64,000 bases of DNA from Ruegeria sp. R14_0 (GTDB lineage Bacteria; Pseudomonadota; Alphaproteobacteria; Rhodobacterales; Rhodobacteraceae), in NCBI RefSeq assembly GCF_017743975.1, contig NZ_JAGHRC010000006.1, forward strand, positions 209,962-273,961, written 5' to 3'. The number at the start of each line of letters is the position of its first letter. Within the stretch, counting starts at the first letter, position 1. Below, piece after piece: positions 18,086 to 26,949 of this stretch. Position numbers and translations under genes: made by a program. The notes under the pieces were generated by a model. That model did not search any database. It was given only the letters and a program-made list of their open reading frames with translations, and was not told the origin of the DNA.

Positions 18086-20517
18086 TCCGCGGCCTCCAGT
18101 GTGAAATCTGCAATTGGCGCGTAGGTCTGCGCTTTTTCTTTGACGTGTTCGGCCCACGGGTCCTTGCGGTAGATGCTTTGCGACAGCTCGAACCGTTCGA
18201 CCAAGGCAGCGCGGTTTTCAAGGTCGTCCACGACCTGCGCCTTGACCCAATCCATGCCCACCTTGCCCAGCCATTTGTACAGACGGTCCAAGTATTTACC
18301 GCCTTCGCGGTAGGCCTGGGTGGCAGCCATCACAACCTCTATGGCCTCGTCTTCGCTGGGCACCTGACACAGCAGCTCGGTCTCTTTCACATCCATACCA
18401 GCAGCCCCGCCGATGCTGATCTGATAGCCCGAGTCCACGCAGACCACGCCAATATCCTTGCAAGTCGCCTCGGCACAGTTACGGGGGCAACCGGACACAG
18501 CCAGCTTCAGTTTGTGAGGTGTCCACGACCCCCACAGGATTTTCTCCAGCTTGATGCCAAGCCCGGTGCTGTCCTGCGTGCCAAACCGGCAATGATCGGT
18601 CCCGACGCAGGTTTTCACCGTGCGCAGGCCTTTGGAATAGGCATGCCCCGAGACCAGACCGGCCTGATTTAGGTCCGACCAAATCGCAGGCAGATCCTCA
18701 CCCTTCACGCCTAGCAGGTCGATGCGCTGACCACCCGTGACCTTGACGGTCGGTACGTCATACTTGTCGGCAGCATCTGCAATGGCGCGCAGTTCTTCGG
18801 GAGTGGTGATCCCGCCCCACATGCGCGGCACAACGCTGAATGTACCGTCCTTCTGGATATTGGCGTGCTTGCGTTCGTTGACGAAGCGGCTTTGCGGGTC
18901 GTCCTGATACTCCAGCGGCCAATCTGCCAGTAGGTAGTAGTTGATTGCCGGACGGCAGACATGGCAGCCATTGGGCGTTTTCCAGCCGAGCTCCTGCCAG
19001 ACGGCGGCCTGGCTTTTCAGTTCCTGCCCTTTTATCAATCGGCGCACATCCTCATGCGTCAGGTCGGTGCAGCCGCAGATCGGTTGCGCCGTTGGCATTT
19101 GGAACTCGTCGCCCAGAGTGACTTGCAAAACCTGCTCAACCAGCCCCGTGCATGTCCCGCACGAGGCGCTGGCCTTGGTGCTTGCACGCACAGCGCCCAG
19201 ATCGCTGGCACCTGCGTTGATCGCCTCGACGATGTTGCCTTTGCATACGCCGTTGCAGCCGCAAATCTCCGCCTCAGGCGGCAATGCTGCAACGGCTGAG
19301 AGAGGGTCCGCGGTATCGCCCCCCTGATACGCTGGCCCGAAGATCAGCGTTTCTCGCATTTCTTCGATGCTGGTGCCGTCCTTGATCAGGCCAAAGAACC
19401 AGCTGCCATCGGCGGTGTCGCCATACATGACCGCGCCAACCAGACGATCCTCTTCGATGACCAGCCGCTTGTAGACACCGCGCGACGGGTCGCGAAACAC
19501 TATGTCCTCACGCCCCGGGCCGTCAGCGAAATCGCCAGCACTGAACAGATCACAGCCGGTGACTTTTAGCTTGGTCGACAGGGTTTTCTGCGCAAACGTG
19601 GCCTCTTCGTCCAACAAGACCTGCGCCACCACCTTCGCCTGATCGTAAAGCGGGGCGACAAGGCCAAAGACTTCCCCATCATGTTCGACGCATTCGCCCA
19701 CGGCGTAGACGTCCGGGTCCGAGGTCAGCATCTGGTCATCCACATGGATACCACGCCCTATGGCCAGCCCGGTCTCTTGGGCCAGCGCCGTATTCGGTCG
19801 AATGCCCACGGCCATGACCAACAGATCACAGGGCAGCTCCGTCCCGTCATCCAGCAGCAACGCGCGAACCTTGCCGTCTTGCCCGATGATCTCCTTTGAA
19901 TTCGCCTGCAAGCAGATTTTGATGCCTTTTTCTTCCAGCGATTTCTTCAGCAGATAGCCAGCGGCTTCGTCCAGCTGACGCTCCATCAGGTGGCCCATGA
20001 TATGGACCACGGTCACATCGACCCCATGCGCAGCCATGCCCGCGGCTGCTTCAAGCCCCAGCAGGCCGCCCCCAATCACGACAACCTTGTTGTCCGGGCC
20101 CATGCCCATCATCTGCTGGGTGTCTTCCAGATCGCGATAGGCGATCACACCTTCCAGATCATGACCGGGCAGAGGGATAATGAACGGATTTGAACCCGTC
20201 GCGATCACCAGCTTGTCGTAGGGAACATGTCCGTTGGCCCCCTCGACCACCTTCATTTCGCGGTCGATCTTGGCCACCTTTTCACCGAAACGGCAGGCGA
20301 TACCACGCTCGGCGTACCAGGCGTCGTCATGGGTGACGATCTCTTCATAGGTCTTCTCGCCCGACAGAACCGGGCTGAGCATGATGCGGTTGTAGTTTCC
20401 GCGTGGCTCGGCGTTGAACAGGGTGATGTCGAACGCATCGGGCGCAGCGTCGGTCAGGTGCTCCAACACCCGGCCCGAGGCCATCCCTGCGCCAATGACA
20501 ACAAGTCTTTGTTTCAT
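18082..20517 (-). CDS. nirB: nitrite reductase (NADH) large subunit
   Basis: Reduces nitrite to ammonium with six electrons from NAD(P)H. 811 residues. Residues 1-310 form an FAD/NAD pyridine nucleotide-disulfide oxidoreductase domain ('VVIGAGMASGRVLEHL', 'VVVIGGGLLGLEAAAGM'). BFD-like 2Fe-2S cysteines follow in 'CGCNGVCKGNIVEAI' and 'SCGTCTGLVEQVL'. The siroheme/4Fe-4S domain is seen in 'TCVGTDHCRFG' and 'SGCPRNCAEATCKD'. The start is ATG 20517; the frame stays open upstream within the ATPase gene but without homology. It is separated from the ATPase gene by 4 bases. Confidence 0.96.
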   Translation of the reverse strand: MKQRLVVIGAGMASGRVLEHLTDAAPDAFDITLFNAEPRGNYNRIMLSPVLSGEKTYEEIVTHDDAWYAERGIACRFGEKVAKIDREMKVVEGANGHVPYDKLVIATGSNPFIIPLPGHDLEGVIAYRDLEDTQQMMGMGPDNKVVVIGGGLLGLEAAAGMAAHGVDVTVVHIMGHLMERQLDEAAGYLLKKSLEEKGIKICLQANSKEIIGQDGKVRALLLDDGTELPCDLLVMAVGIRPNTALAQETGLAIGRGIHVDDQMLTSDPDVYAVGECVEHDGEVFGLVAPLYDQAKVVAQVLLDEEATFAQKTLSTKLKVTGCDLFSAGDFADGPGREDIVFRDPSRGVYKRLVIEEDRLVGAVMYGDTADGSWFFGLIKDGTSIEEMRETLIFGPAYQGGDTADPLSAVAALPPEAEICGCNGVCKGNIVEAINAGASDLGAVRASTKASASCGTCTGLVEQVLQVTLGDEFQMPTAQPICGCTDLTHEDVRRLIKGQELKSQAAVWQELGWKTPNGCHVCRPAINYYLLADWPLEYQDDPQSRFVNERKHANIQKDGTFSVVPRMWGGITTPEELRAIADAADKYDVPTVKVTGGQRIDLLGVKGEDLPAIWSDLNQAGLVSGHAYSKGLRTVKTCVGTDHCRFGTQDSTGLGIKLEKILWGSWTPHKLKLAVSGCPRNCAEATCKDIGVVCVDSGYQISIGGAAGMDVKETELLCQVPSEDEAIEVVMAATQAYREGGKYLDRLYKWLGKVGMDWVKAQVVDDLENRAALVERFELSQSIYRKDPWAEHVKEKAQTYAPIADFTLEAAE

Positions 20518-20521
20518 GGGT

Positions 20522-22201
20522 TCACTCCGCTGCGATCGCCTTGGGGGCGGGTGTTTTGGGCTTGGCGCCGTGTTCGTATTCTTCGAGGAAATCGAGGACT
20601 TCCTGGCGGTAGGCATAGTAGTCCGGATGCTCCAACAGGGCTTTGCGGGTGCGCGGACGGGGCAGGTCGACCTTGGTGATCTTGCCAATTGTCGCCTTCG
20701 GTCCATTGGTCATCATCACCACACGGTCGGCCAACAGGATCGCCTCGTCCACGTCATGGGTCACGCAGATCGCGGTGACCTTGGTGCGGGACCAGACCTC
20801 CATAAGGACTTCCTGCAATTCCCAGCGGGTCAGGCTGTCGAGCATTCCGAAGGGTTCGTCCAGTAACAGTAATTTGGGCGACAGAGCGAAGGCGCGCGCG
20901 ATACCGACGCGTTGCTTCATGCCGTTGGATAGATCGCTTGCGGATTTGTCCATCGCATCGGCCAGACCGACGCGTTCCAGGTAGTATTCCACCACATCCT
21001 GCCGCTCGGCCATACTGGCCTTGGGATAGACCTTGTCGACCCCAATCGCGACGTTTTCCTTGGCGCTGAGCCATGGGAACAGGTTCGGCGACTGGAACAC
21101 AACGGCGCGTTCAGGGTCAGCGCCTTCGACATGACGCCCATCCAGCTTGATTGCGCCCTTCGAGATGTCATTAAGACCTGCCGCCATGGTCAAAACCGTG
21201 GATTTACCGCAGCCCGAATGGCCGATCAGAGAGATAAACTCACCCTTGTCGATCTTCAGGTCAAAATCCTCGACCACGGTTAGCGGGCCTTTTGGCGTCG
21301 GGTAGACCTTGTGCAATTGCGAGAAGTCGAGGAACCGATCTTGGATCATTCCCTTTTGCGCCTCTGCCACCGCTGTTGGCACGCCATGGATCGGCGTAAC
21401 GTCGGGCAAGATGCGCGAGCCTTCGACCTTGGCCTCGATCCCAACATCCATCAGGTACTTGGTGACGTCAGCGCGCAGGCGTTTGAAGGTCTCATCGTTG
21501 TTCATGGCCCCGCGTTCCCGAGGGCGCGGGATCGAGACGCGGAACTCCTGCCCCAGCGTGCCATCAGGGTTCAGGGCAATTATGCGGTCGGCCAGAATGA
21601 TCGCCTCGTCCACGTCATTGGTGATCAGCACGCAGGTTTTCTTATCGGCTTCCCAGATGTGTTCGATCTCATCGGCCAGATTGGCGCGAGTCAGTGCGTC
21701 AAGCGCGGACAAAGGTTCATCTAGCAACAAAACTTCTGGGTTCATTGACAAGGCGCGCGCGACGTTGACCCGTTGGCGCATACCGCCAGACAGCTCCGCC
21801 GGACGACGCGTTGCGGCATGGCTAAGGCCCACCATCTGCACGTAGTGCGCGACCTTCTCAGCTTTCTCTGCCTTGTTGAGGCCGGGGAAAACTGTATCCA
21901 CGGCCAGTCCCACGTTGCCGCTGACAGTCAGCCAGGGCATCAGCGAGTAGTTCTGAAAGATCACACCTCGTTCCGGACCCGGACCCTTGATCGGGGCACC
22001 TTTGAACGTGACCTCTCCACTGGTAGGCGTGTCCAGACCGGCCATCAGGTTGATCAAGGTCGTCTTGCCTGTGCCTGAGAAGCCGAGGATCACCAGAAAC
22101 TCACCCTCTTGCACGTCCAGATCGATACCTTTCAGCACATCGGTTCGCGCGGTGCCTTCGCCGAATGACTTTGAGGCGTTTTTGAAGCTTAGGATGCTCA
22201 T
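20522..22201 (-). CDS. nitrate ABC transporter, double ATPase subunit
   Basis: The energy subunit of the nitrate importer. The protein is two ATPase domains in one chain (about 1-260 and 285-545 of 559). First half: Walker A-like 'GFSGTGKTTL', signature 'LSGGMRQRV', Walker B 'VLLLDEPLSALD'. Second half: 'GHSGCGKSTVL', 'LSNGMKQRVGIARAF', 'LLLLDEPFGMLD'. The second half fits the NrtD/SsuB type. The nitrate importers of cyanobacteria use two separate proteins (NrtC, NrtD), and this chain lacks the solute-binding domain of NrtC. I chose ATG 22201 rather than the GTG at 22210, because the ATG lies after the permease stop. Named nasD or nrtC/D in different species, so no symbol is assigned. Confidence 0.88.
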   Translation of the reverse strand: MSILSFKNASKSFGEGTARTDVLKGIDLDVQEGEFLVILGFSGTGKTTLINLMAGLDTPTSGEVTFKGAPIKGPGPERGVIFQNYSLMPWLTVSGNVGLAVDTVFPGLNKAEKAEKVAHYVQMVGLSHAATRRPAELSGGMRQRVNVARALSMNPEVLLLDEPLSALDALTRANLADEIEHIWEADKKTCVLITNDVDEAIILADRIIALNPDGTLGQEFRVSIPRPRERGAMNNDETFKRLRADVTKYLMDVGIEAKVEGSRILPDVTPIHGVPTAVAEAQKGMIQDRFLDFSQLHKVYPTPKGPLTVVEDFDLKIDKGEFISLIGHSGCGKSTVLTMAAGLNDISKGAIKLDGRHVEGADPERAVVFQSPNLFPWLSAKENVAIGVDKVYPKASMAERQDVVEYYLERVGLADAMDKSASDLSNGMKQRVGIARAFALSPKLLLLDEPFGMLDSLTRWELQEVLMEVWSRTKVTAICVTHDVDEAILLADRVVMMTNGPKATIGKITKVDLPRPRTRKALLEHPDYYAYRQEVLDFLEEYEHGAKPKTPAPKAIAAE

Positions 22202-22206
22202 CGCGC

Positions 22207-23289
22207 TCACCGGTTATTCGTGAAGGTGAAAAGGGATTGCAGCGCGTACATCACCCGGTCCAGCAGGAAGCCGATAATGCCGATGGTGAAGACCGCGACC
22301 ATGATCTTGGCGAGTGAGCTGGACGAGCCGTTCTGGAATTCGTCCCAGACAAACTTGCCCAGACCGGGGTTCTGCGCCAGCATCTCAGCCGCGATCAGGA
22401 CCATCCAACCCACGCCAAGCGACAGGCGAAGGCCGGTGAAGATCAGCGGCAGCGCCGAGGGCAGGACCAGCTTGGTGATCTTGGTATAAGTGTTCATTTT
22501 CAGAACTTTGGAGACGTTCACCAGATCTTTGTCGATCGATGCCACACCCAACGATGTGTTGATCAACGTGGGCCACAGCGAACACAGGGTCACGGTAATC
22601 GCTGAGATCAAAAAGGATTTCGCGAACCAGCCGTCATTCGTGACATAAACGGCCGAGACGATCATGGTCACGATCGGTAGCCAGGCCAAGGGCGAGACCG
22701 GTTTGAAGATTTGGATCAGCGGGTTTAACGCGGCATTTGCGGTGGGCGACAGACCGGCTGCGATCCCAAGCGGAACCGCGATGACAGTGGCGATCAGAAA
22801 CCCAAAGAATACGGTTTTGATCGAGGTCCAGATTTGTTGGTAGTAGGTCGGAGCCCCAGTGAAGGCGACGTCTTTCACTTTTTCGGGCTGGCCTGCATCA
22901 ATGAACTTCTGGTTGCGTTTCTCGACCATGGCCTCGAACTTCGCACGTTTGGTGGCTTTTGCCTTGGCGTCCTCGTTCAGACTAACCATCTCCTCCCAAA
23001 CCTGAGCGGGGCCCGGCACCGCACCCAAAGAGGTTTGCACTTTCGGCGCCAGTGATGCCCACAGCAGCAGGAAGGCGCAGATCGACAGAATGGGTACGAT
23101 CAGCAGACGCCAGATCTCGGTCATCTGGGCGCGGGGGTTGTCCCCGGCGGCGGCTTTCAGGACCGGGGTGGCCCAGCTGAGGCCCAGAACCTGAAACCAT
23201 TTGTCGGCAGCGTTGATGCGGGTGAAAAGGCGGGCGCGACGTGCCTCTCGGGCGGCGTCTGCGTTGAATTCTGGATCGACGGTTGTCAT
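22207..23289 (-). CDS. nrtB: nitrate ABC transporter permease
   Basis: Inner membrane subunit of the nitrate importer, 360 residues. An N-terminal segment of about 90 residues with one helix precedes the usual BPD-type permease domain of 6 helices (about 150-355). The coupling loop is visible as '[29 protein letters not shown]', quoted here by its core '[18 protein letters not shown]'. The family is SsuC/TauC/NrtB. It is longer than the usual 270-330 residues because of a charged insert near residue 115 ('[20 protein letters not shown]'). It follows nrtA by 72 bases and precedes the ATPase by 5 bases. Confidence 0.92.
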   Translation of the reverse strand: MTTVDPEFNADAAREARRARLFTRINAADKWFQVLGLSWATPVLKAAAGDNPRAQMTEIWRLLIVPILSICAFLLLWASLAPKVQTSLGAVPGPAQVWEEMVSLNEDAKAKATKRAKFEAMVEKRNQKFIDAGQPEKVKDVAFTGAPTYYQQIWTSIKTVFFGFLIATVIAVPLGIAAGLSPTANAALNPLIQIFKPVSPLAWLPIVTMIVSAVYVTNDGWFAKSFLISAITVTLCSLWPTLINTSLGVASIDKDLVNVSKVLKMNTYTKITKLVLPSALPLIFTGLRLSLGVGWMVLIAAEMLAQNPGLGKFVWDEFQNGSSSSLAKIMVAVFTIGIIGFLLDRVMYALQSLFTFTNNR

Positions 23290-23361
23290 TTGATGTGTCC
23301 TTGCGATGGCGGGGCACTTTGGGGTCCGCGCCCGACCGATGCCGGGCGCGGCGTTTCGGGA

Positions 23362-24726
23362 TTAGCCTTGCACGTCCGAACCGACGATCTTCTGACCGTC
23401 TTTCAGACCGATGGAGAGGCTTTCGAGGTAGGCGTTGGGCGTGCGGCCGTCATAGGCGATACCGTCGATGATATCCTCGGCCGGGGTCGGCGCTTTGTAG
23501 CCATCGCTGTCCCAAGGGAAGTCGGCCTCATTCGCCAGCCCTTCGTCGACCAGCAGTCTGGCTGCTTCCAGATAAATCTCGGGCTTGTAGACCGACTTAG
23601 CCACCTCGTCATACCAGCTATCGGGCTTGGTCTCGGCGATCTGACCCCAGCGACGCATCTGTGTCAGGTACCAGACAGCGTCCGAGTAGAACGGGTATGT
23701 TGCGTTGTAGCGGAAGAACACGTTGAAATCGGGGACTTCGCGCTTATCGCCTTTCTCGTATTCAAACGTGCCGGTCATCGAGTTGGCAATGACGTCATAA
23801 TCCGCGCCCACATACTCCGCACGGCTGAGGATTTCGACGGCCTCGGGGCGGTTGGCGTTGTCATTTTCATCCAGCCACTGCGCCGCACGGATCAAAGCCT
23901 TGGTCACCGCCAGGGTGGTGTTCGGATACTCCTCGGCGAACTCAGCTGTGATACCGAATACCTTTTCGGGGTTGTTCTTCCAAAGCTCATAATCCGTGAT
24001 GACCGGAACACCGATCCCTTTGAATACGGCCTGCTGGTTCCAGGGCTCGCCTACGCAATAGCCATAGATCGTGCCGGCCTCGAGCGTGGCGGGCATCTGT
24101 GGTGGAGGGGTCACGGACAGGAACACATCCGCGCCGATCTGACCGGTCACGTTTTCGGGGCTATAATATCCCGGATGCAGGCCGCCTGCGGCCAGCCAAT
24201 AACGCAGCTCGTAATTGTGGGTCGAAACCGGGAAAACCATGCCCATGTTGAACGGCTTGCCTTCGGATTTGTACTTCTCAACGACCGGAGCCAACGCTTC
24301 GGCGCTGATGGGATGCTGCGGGCGGCCGTCGTCCATCACCGGGATATTCGGCTTCATCTCTTCCCAAATCTCGTTGGAAACGGTGATGCCGTTGCCATTC
24401 AGGTCCATCGAAAAAGGGGTGATGATATGCGCCTCGGTCCCGTAGCCGATTGTTGCGGCCAAAGGCTGCCCGGCCAACATATGTGCGCCGTCCAATTGAC
24501 CGTCGATCACGCCATCCAGCAGCACTTTCCAGTTTGCCTGCGCCTCAAGCGTGACGAACAGGCCTTCGTCCAGGAAATATCCATTCTCGTAAGCAACTGC
24601 CAACGGTGCCATGTCGGTCAGTTTGATAAAGCCAAAAGTCAGTTCGTCTTTTTCAAGCTCCAGCTCGGCCAATGCCGGAGACACAAGCGCTGTCGTCGCA
24701 GCGAGGCTCAGAAGTAGCTTTTTCAT
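23362..24726 (-). CDS. nrtA: nitrate ABC transporter substrate-binding protein
   Basis: Periplasmic receptor of the importer, 454 residues. The signal peptide covers residues 1-20 ('[20 protein letters not shown]'). The NrtA/CmpA-type domain is visible in '[20 protein letters not shown]', '[18 protein letters not shown]' and '[19 protein letters not shown]'. The start is ATG 24726, which has AAAGGGA 7 bases upstream; the 19-codon open stretch before it is part of the leader. It is first gene of the structural operon and lies 271 bases downstream of nasS. The leader contains an intrinsic terminator, so it is the first target of NasT control. Confidence 0.94.
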   Translation of the reverse strand: MKKLLLSLAATTALVSPALAELELEKDELTFGFIKLTDMAPLAVAYENGYFLDEGLFVTLEAQANWKVLLDGVIDGQLDGAHMLAGQPLAATIGYGTEAHIITPFSMDLNGNGITVSNEIWEEMKPNIPVMDDGRPQHPISAEALAPVVEKYKSEGKPFNMGMVFPVSTHNYELRYWLAAGGLHPGYYSPENVTGQIGADVFLSVTPPPQMPATLEAGTIYGYCVGEPWNQQAVFKGIGVPVITDYELWKNNPEKVFGITAEFAEEYPNTTLAVTKALIRAAQWLDENDNANRPEAVEILSRAEYVGADYDVIANSMTGTFEYEKGDKREVPDFNVFFRYNATYPFYSDAVWYLTQMRRWGQIAETKPDSWYDEVAKSVYKPEIYLEAARLLVDEGLANEADFPWDSDGYKAPTPAEDIIDGIAYDGRTPNAYLESLSIGLKDGQKIVGSDVQG

Positions 24727-24997
24727 CTCGGTCCCTTTCGGTTCAGCCCATTTCCGTTGGGCAAACAAAAAAGCCGCCGACACAGACCGCCGGGAGGAGA
24801 TGGCGGTTGGTCGAGCGGCTTTGCTCTTGTTAGTTGCCCCTGGCTTTGGGCGAATTCTGTCGGTGGGCTTCGTTGCCTTCCGATGAGATGATTAAGGCAG
24901 CCGCATGTCGGGTCGTCACCAAAATTCGCCATTTTGACGTGGAATTTTCTGCAATGCAGCGCGGTGGAATGCTGCGGTGCAAAAAAAATGTGCAACC
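24727..24997 (-). promoter_or_regulatory. leader region of the nrtA operon
   Basis: A 271-base gap between nasS and nrtA. It holds an A/T tract at 24981-24988, a stem-loop (TGCCTT/AAGGCA arms at 24874-24879 and 24894-24899) and then the intrinsic terminator at 24767-24822, 40 bases before nrtA. In Azotobacter and Paracoccus, NasT binds leader RNA with its ANTAR domain and prevents termination when NasS senses nitrate. The order here suits that scheme. I could not identify convincing ANTAR hexaloop pairs by eye. The promoter itself was not located. Confidence 0.6.
24767..24822 (-). terminator. attenuator terminator before nrtA
   Basis: A two-tier hairpin: an outer stem of 8 base pairs (24770-24777 with 24815-24822, AAAGCCGC/GCGGCTTT) and an inner stem of 6 (24786-24791 with 24802-24807). 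On the minus strand a T run follows (24767-24772), then GTTTGCCC. It lies between nasS and nrtA in the direction of transcription. That makes it a leader attenuator and not the end of nasTS alone. Confidence 0.82.
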
Positions 24998-26167
24998 TTA
25001 TCCTGTCGGCTCGAAAATGCGTCGGTCGAAAAACATGTTTTGCGGCAGAATCAGGCTGCCCGTCGCCGAAGCCACAGCCGTCGACTCGGTCAATGCCCCT
25101 TCCACCTTTTCGGATGCGCCGGGTGTTTCAACACCCAGACCTTGCAATTCGCGACGATAGAGATCGCTGCGAAAGACCTTGGCCGCCTGTCGTTCAGCCG
25201 TCGCAGGGTCCAACCCGTTTCGCTTTGCGAGTTGATGCGCAACCCATTTCGCCTGACTACGCCAGGGGAAGGTTGCCGCGCCATCAAAGAACTCGACAAA
25301 TCCCTCCACTTGGCGCTGCTCTCCGCGCGCAGAGATCGTGAACTCACTCATCAGGGCGCGGTCGATCAGTTCGGGCGAGACATTGAGGTAGGTTTTGCGC
25401 GATAGCATCTCTGATGCGGTGGTTCGGCTGTCCGGGTTGGACAGCCACCGACCCGCGCGCCAAACCGCCCGCATGAGGCTGCCCAAAAGGTGGGGCTCGG
25501 TTTCCGCCCAATCGTTCCTGACGGCTAGGACCTTTTCTGGTGCGCAGGTCCAGATCGCTCGGCCAGGCAACAGCAAGGCGCCGACGTTATCGTCTACCGA
25601 GAACGAACCCCAAGGCTCGCCCACACAGAACGCGTCAATCTCACCGCTGGCCAGGGCTTGCGCCATCAGTGGTGGCGGGACGGTGCGGATTTCGACCTTT
25701 TTTGACGCAAGCCCGGTTCCGGCGACCCAATAGCGCAACAATTCGACATGCATCGAAAACGGAAATGGAACGCCAAAGACAAGAACATCACTAGCGGCCT
25801 GGGCCAATGCGGCCCCGGCGGCTTGGGCATCTGAAAAATCGAACTCATACCCCATATCCGCCAGTCGCTTGGCCAGTTTGGTGCCGACACCGATGACATT
25901 GCCATTCAGGGACAGGACCGAAACTGCGGAAAGCGGAGTTGCGATACCGCCCAAACCCAAAGCCATCGCAACAGGCACCGGAGACAACAGATGTGCTGCG
26001 TCGACATGGCCGAATGCCAGCATATCACGCAGCGATGACCACGATGGTGCAGGGCGCAGATCCAGCGAGATCCCTTCTGCATGGTCGAACCCCATTTCGC
26101 GCGCGACAATCAGCGGGGCCGCGTCCACCAAAGGCATGTAAGCGACAGGCAGCGTTACCGTTCTCAT
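24998..26167 (-). CDS. nasS: cytoplasmic nitrate/nitrite sensor NasS
   Basis: A 389-residue homologue of the NrtA receptor family without a signal peptide ('MRTVTLPVAYMPLVDAAPL'). That is typical of NasS, the cytoplasmic sensor that holds NasT inactive until nitrate binds. Family stretches are 'FGHVDAAHLLSPVPVAMALG' and 'SGEIDAFCVGEPWGSF'. Its start overlaps the nasT stop in an ATGA, which fits formation of a complex of both proteins. It lies directly upstream of the leader that NasT should control. Confidence 0.92.
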   Translation of the reverse strand: MRTVTLPVAYMPLVDAAPLIVAREMGFDHAEGISLDLRPAPSWSSLRDMLAFGHVDAAHLLSPVPVAMALGLGGIATPLSAVSVLSLNGNVIGVGTKLAKRLADMGYEFDFSDAQAAGAALAQAASDVLVFGVPFPFSMHVELLRYWVAGTGLASKKVEIRTVPPPLMAQALASGEIDAFCVGEPWGSFSVDDNVGALLLPGRAIWTCAPEKVLAVRNDWAETEPHLLGSLMRAVWRAGRWLSNPDSRTTASEMLSRKTYLNVSPELIDRALMSEFTISARGEQRQVEGFVEFFDGAATFPWRSQAKWVAHQLAKRNGLDPATAERQAAKVFRSDLYRRELQGLGVETPGASEKVEGALTESTAVASATGSLILPQNMFFDRRIFEPTG

Positions 26168-26748
26168 GAGAGCAACCCCGACGCTGTCACCAAGGCCTCG
26201 GCCACGTCTGCAACGCGCCGGTTCTGGTTCATCGCAGTTTTGCGCAGCAAGGCGTAGGCCTCGTCTTCTTGAATGCCTTTGGCCTTCATCAGCAGGCCCT
26301 TGGCGCGGTCAATCAGCTTGCGCTCTTCCAATGCGCGTCGGGTTTCTTCCAATTCCACGCGCATCTGCCGCAGCATCTGAAATCGGGCGATGGCGGTATC
26401 CATGACGGGCTTTATGCGATCGGCCTTAAGGCCATCGACGACATAAGCTGACATACCGGCCTCAACCGCTGCCTTGGCCAAACCCCCGGCTGCGCCGGAC
26501 ACGAACATCGCGACGGGGCGTTCCATAGGGCCCGAGGCAACGGTCAGCTCTTCCAGCATGTCGCGGGACGGGTTGTCGACGTCGATCAACACGATATCGG
26601 GGCTGTGCGTGGCAATCTTGCGCGCAAGTCCTGACACGCTGCCGATCACAAAGACGTCCACGTCCCCGGACTCTTTCAGGGCATCGACAATTGCAAAGGC
26701 GCGCTCTTGGTTTTGCTCGACAACAACGACAGTGAGGTTTTGGCTCAT
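26164..26748 (-). CDS. nasT: ANTAR-domain antiterminator NasT
   Basis: RNA-binding regulator of 194 residues. It has a receiver-like domain (1-120) with Asp56 in 'VLIDVDNPSRDMLEE', a coiled helix and a C-terminal ANTAR domain ('RKLIDRAKGLLMKAKGIQED', 'AYALLRKTAMNQNRRVADVA'). It binds leader RNA to stop termination upstream of nitrate genes. It is the first gene of the nasTS pair, overlapping nasS by 4 bases. The 201 bases upstream, as far as the MFS gene, contain its promoter, which I could not place. Confidence 0.94.
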   Translation of the reverse strand: MSQNLTVVVVEQNQERAFAIVDALKESGDVDVFVIGSVSGLARKIATHSPDIVLIDVDNPSRDMLEELTVASGPMERPVAMFVSGAAGGLAKAAVEAGMSAYVVDGLKADRIKPVMDTAIARFQMLRQMRVELEETRRALEERKLIDRAKGLLMKAKGIQEDEAYALLRKTAMNQNRRVADVAEALVTASGLLS

Positions 26749-26949
26749 GGCGATTCAGCTGGAGCCAGATATCGGTAGCCTCAATCCGAAAGCCTTCGAA
26801 TGTCCCAATTTTGTGCGGGCTTGCCTAATAAATCAGCGCTTTCGGGCCTGATGCAGTAAGACTGCGCAGTTGATCTTCAGCTTTGGAAGGGCGCAGCGCG
26901 ATACGCGCTGGTCCGTCGATGATTATGATGCTGTCACTCTGTGGCACGA

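Noticed and set aside
24976..25000. Possible sigma-54 promoter (TTGCAC...TTTGCA) at the nrtA leader
   Set aside because: The spacing of the GC elements is 2 bases too long for the -24/-12 consensus and the first GG is TG.
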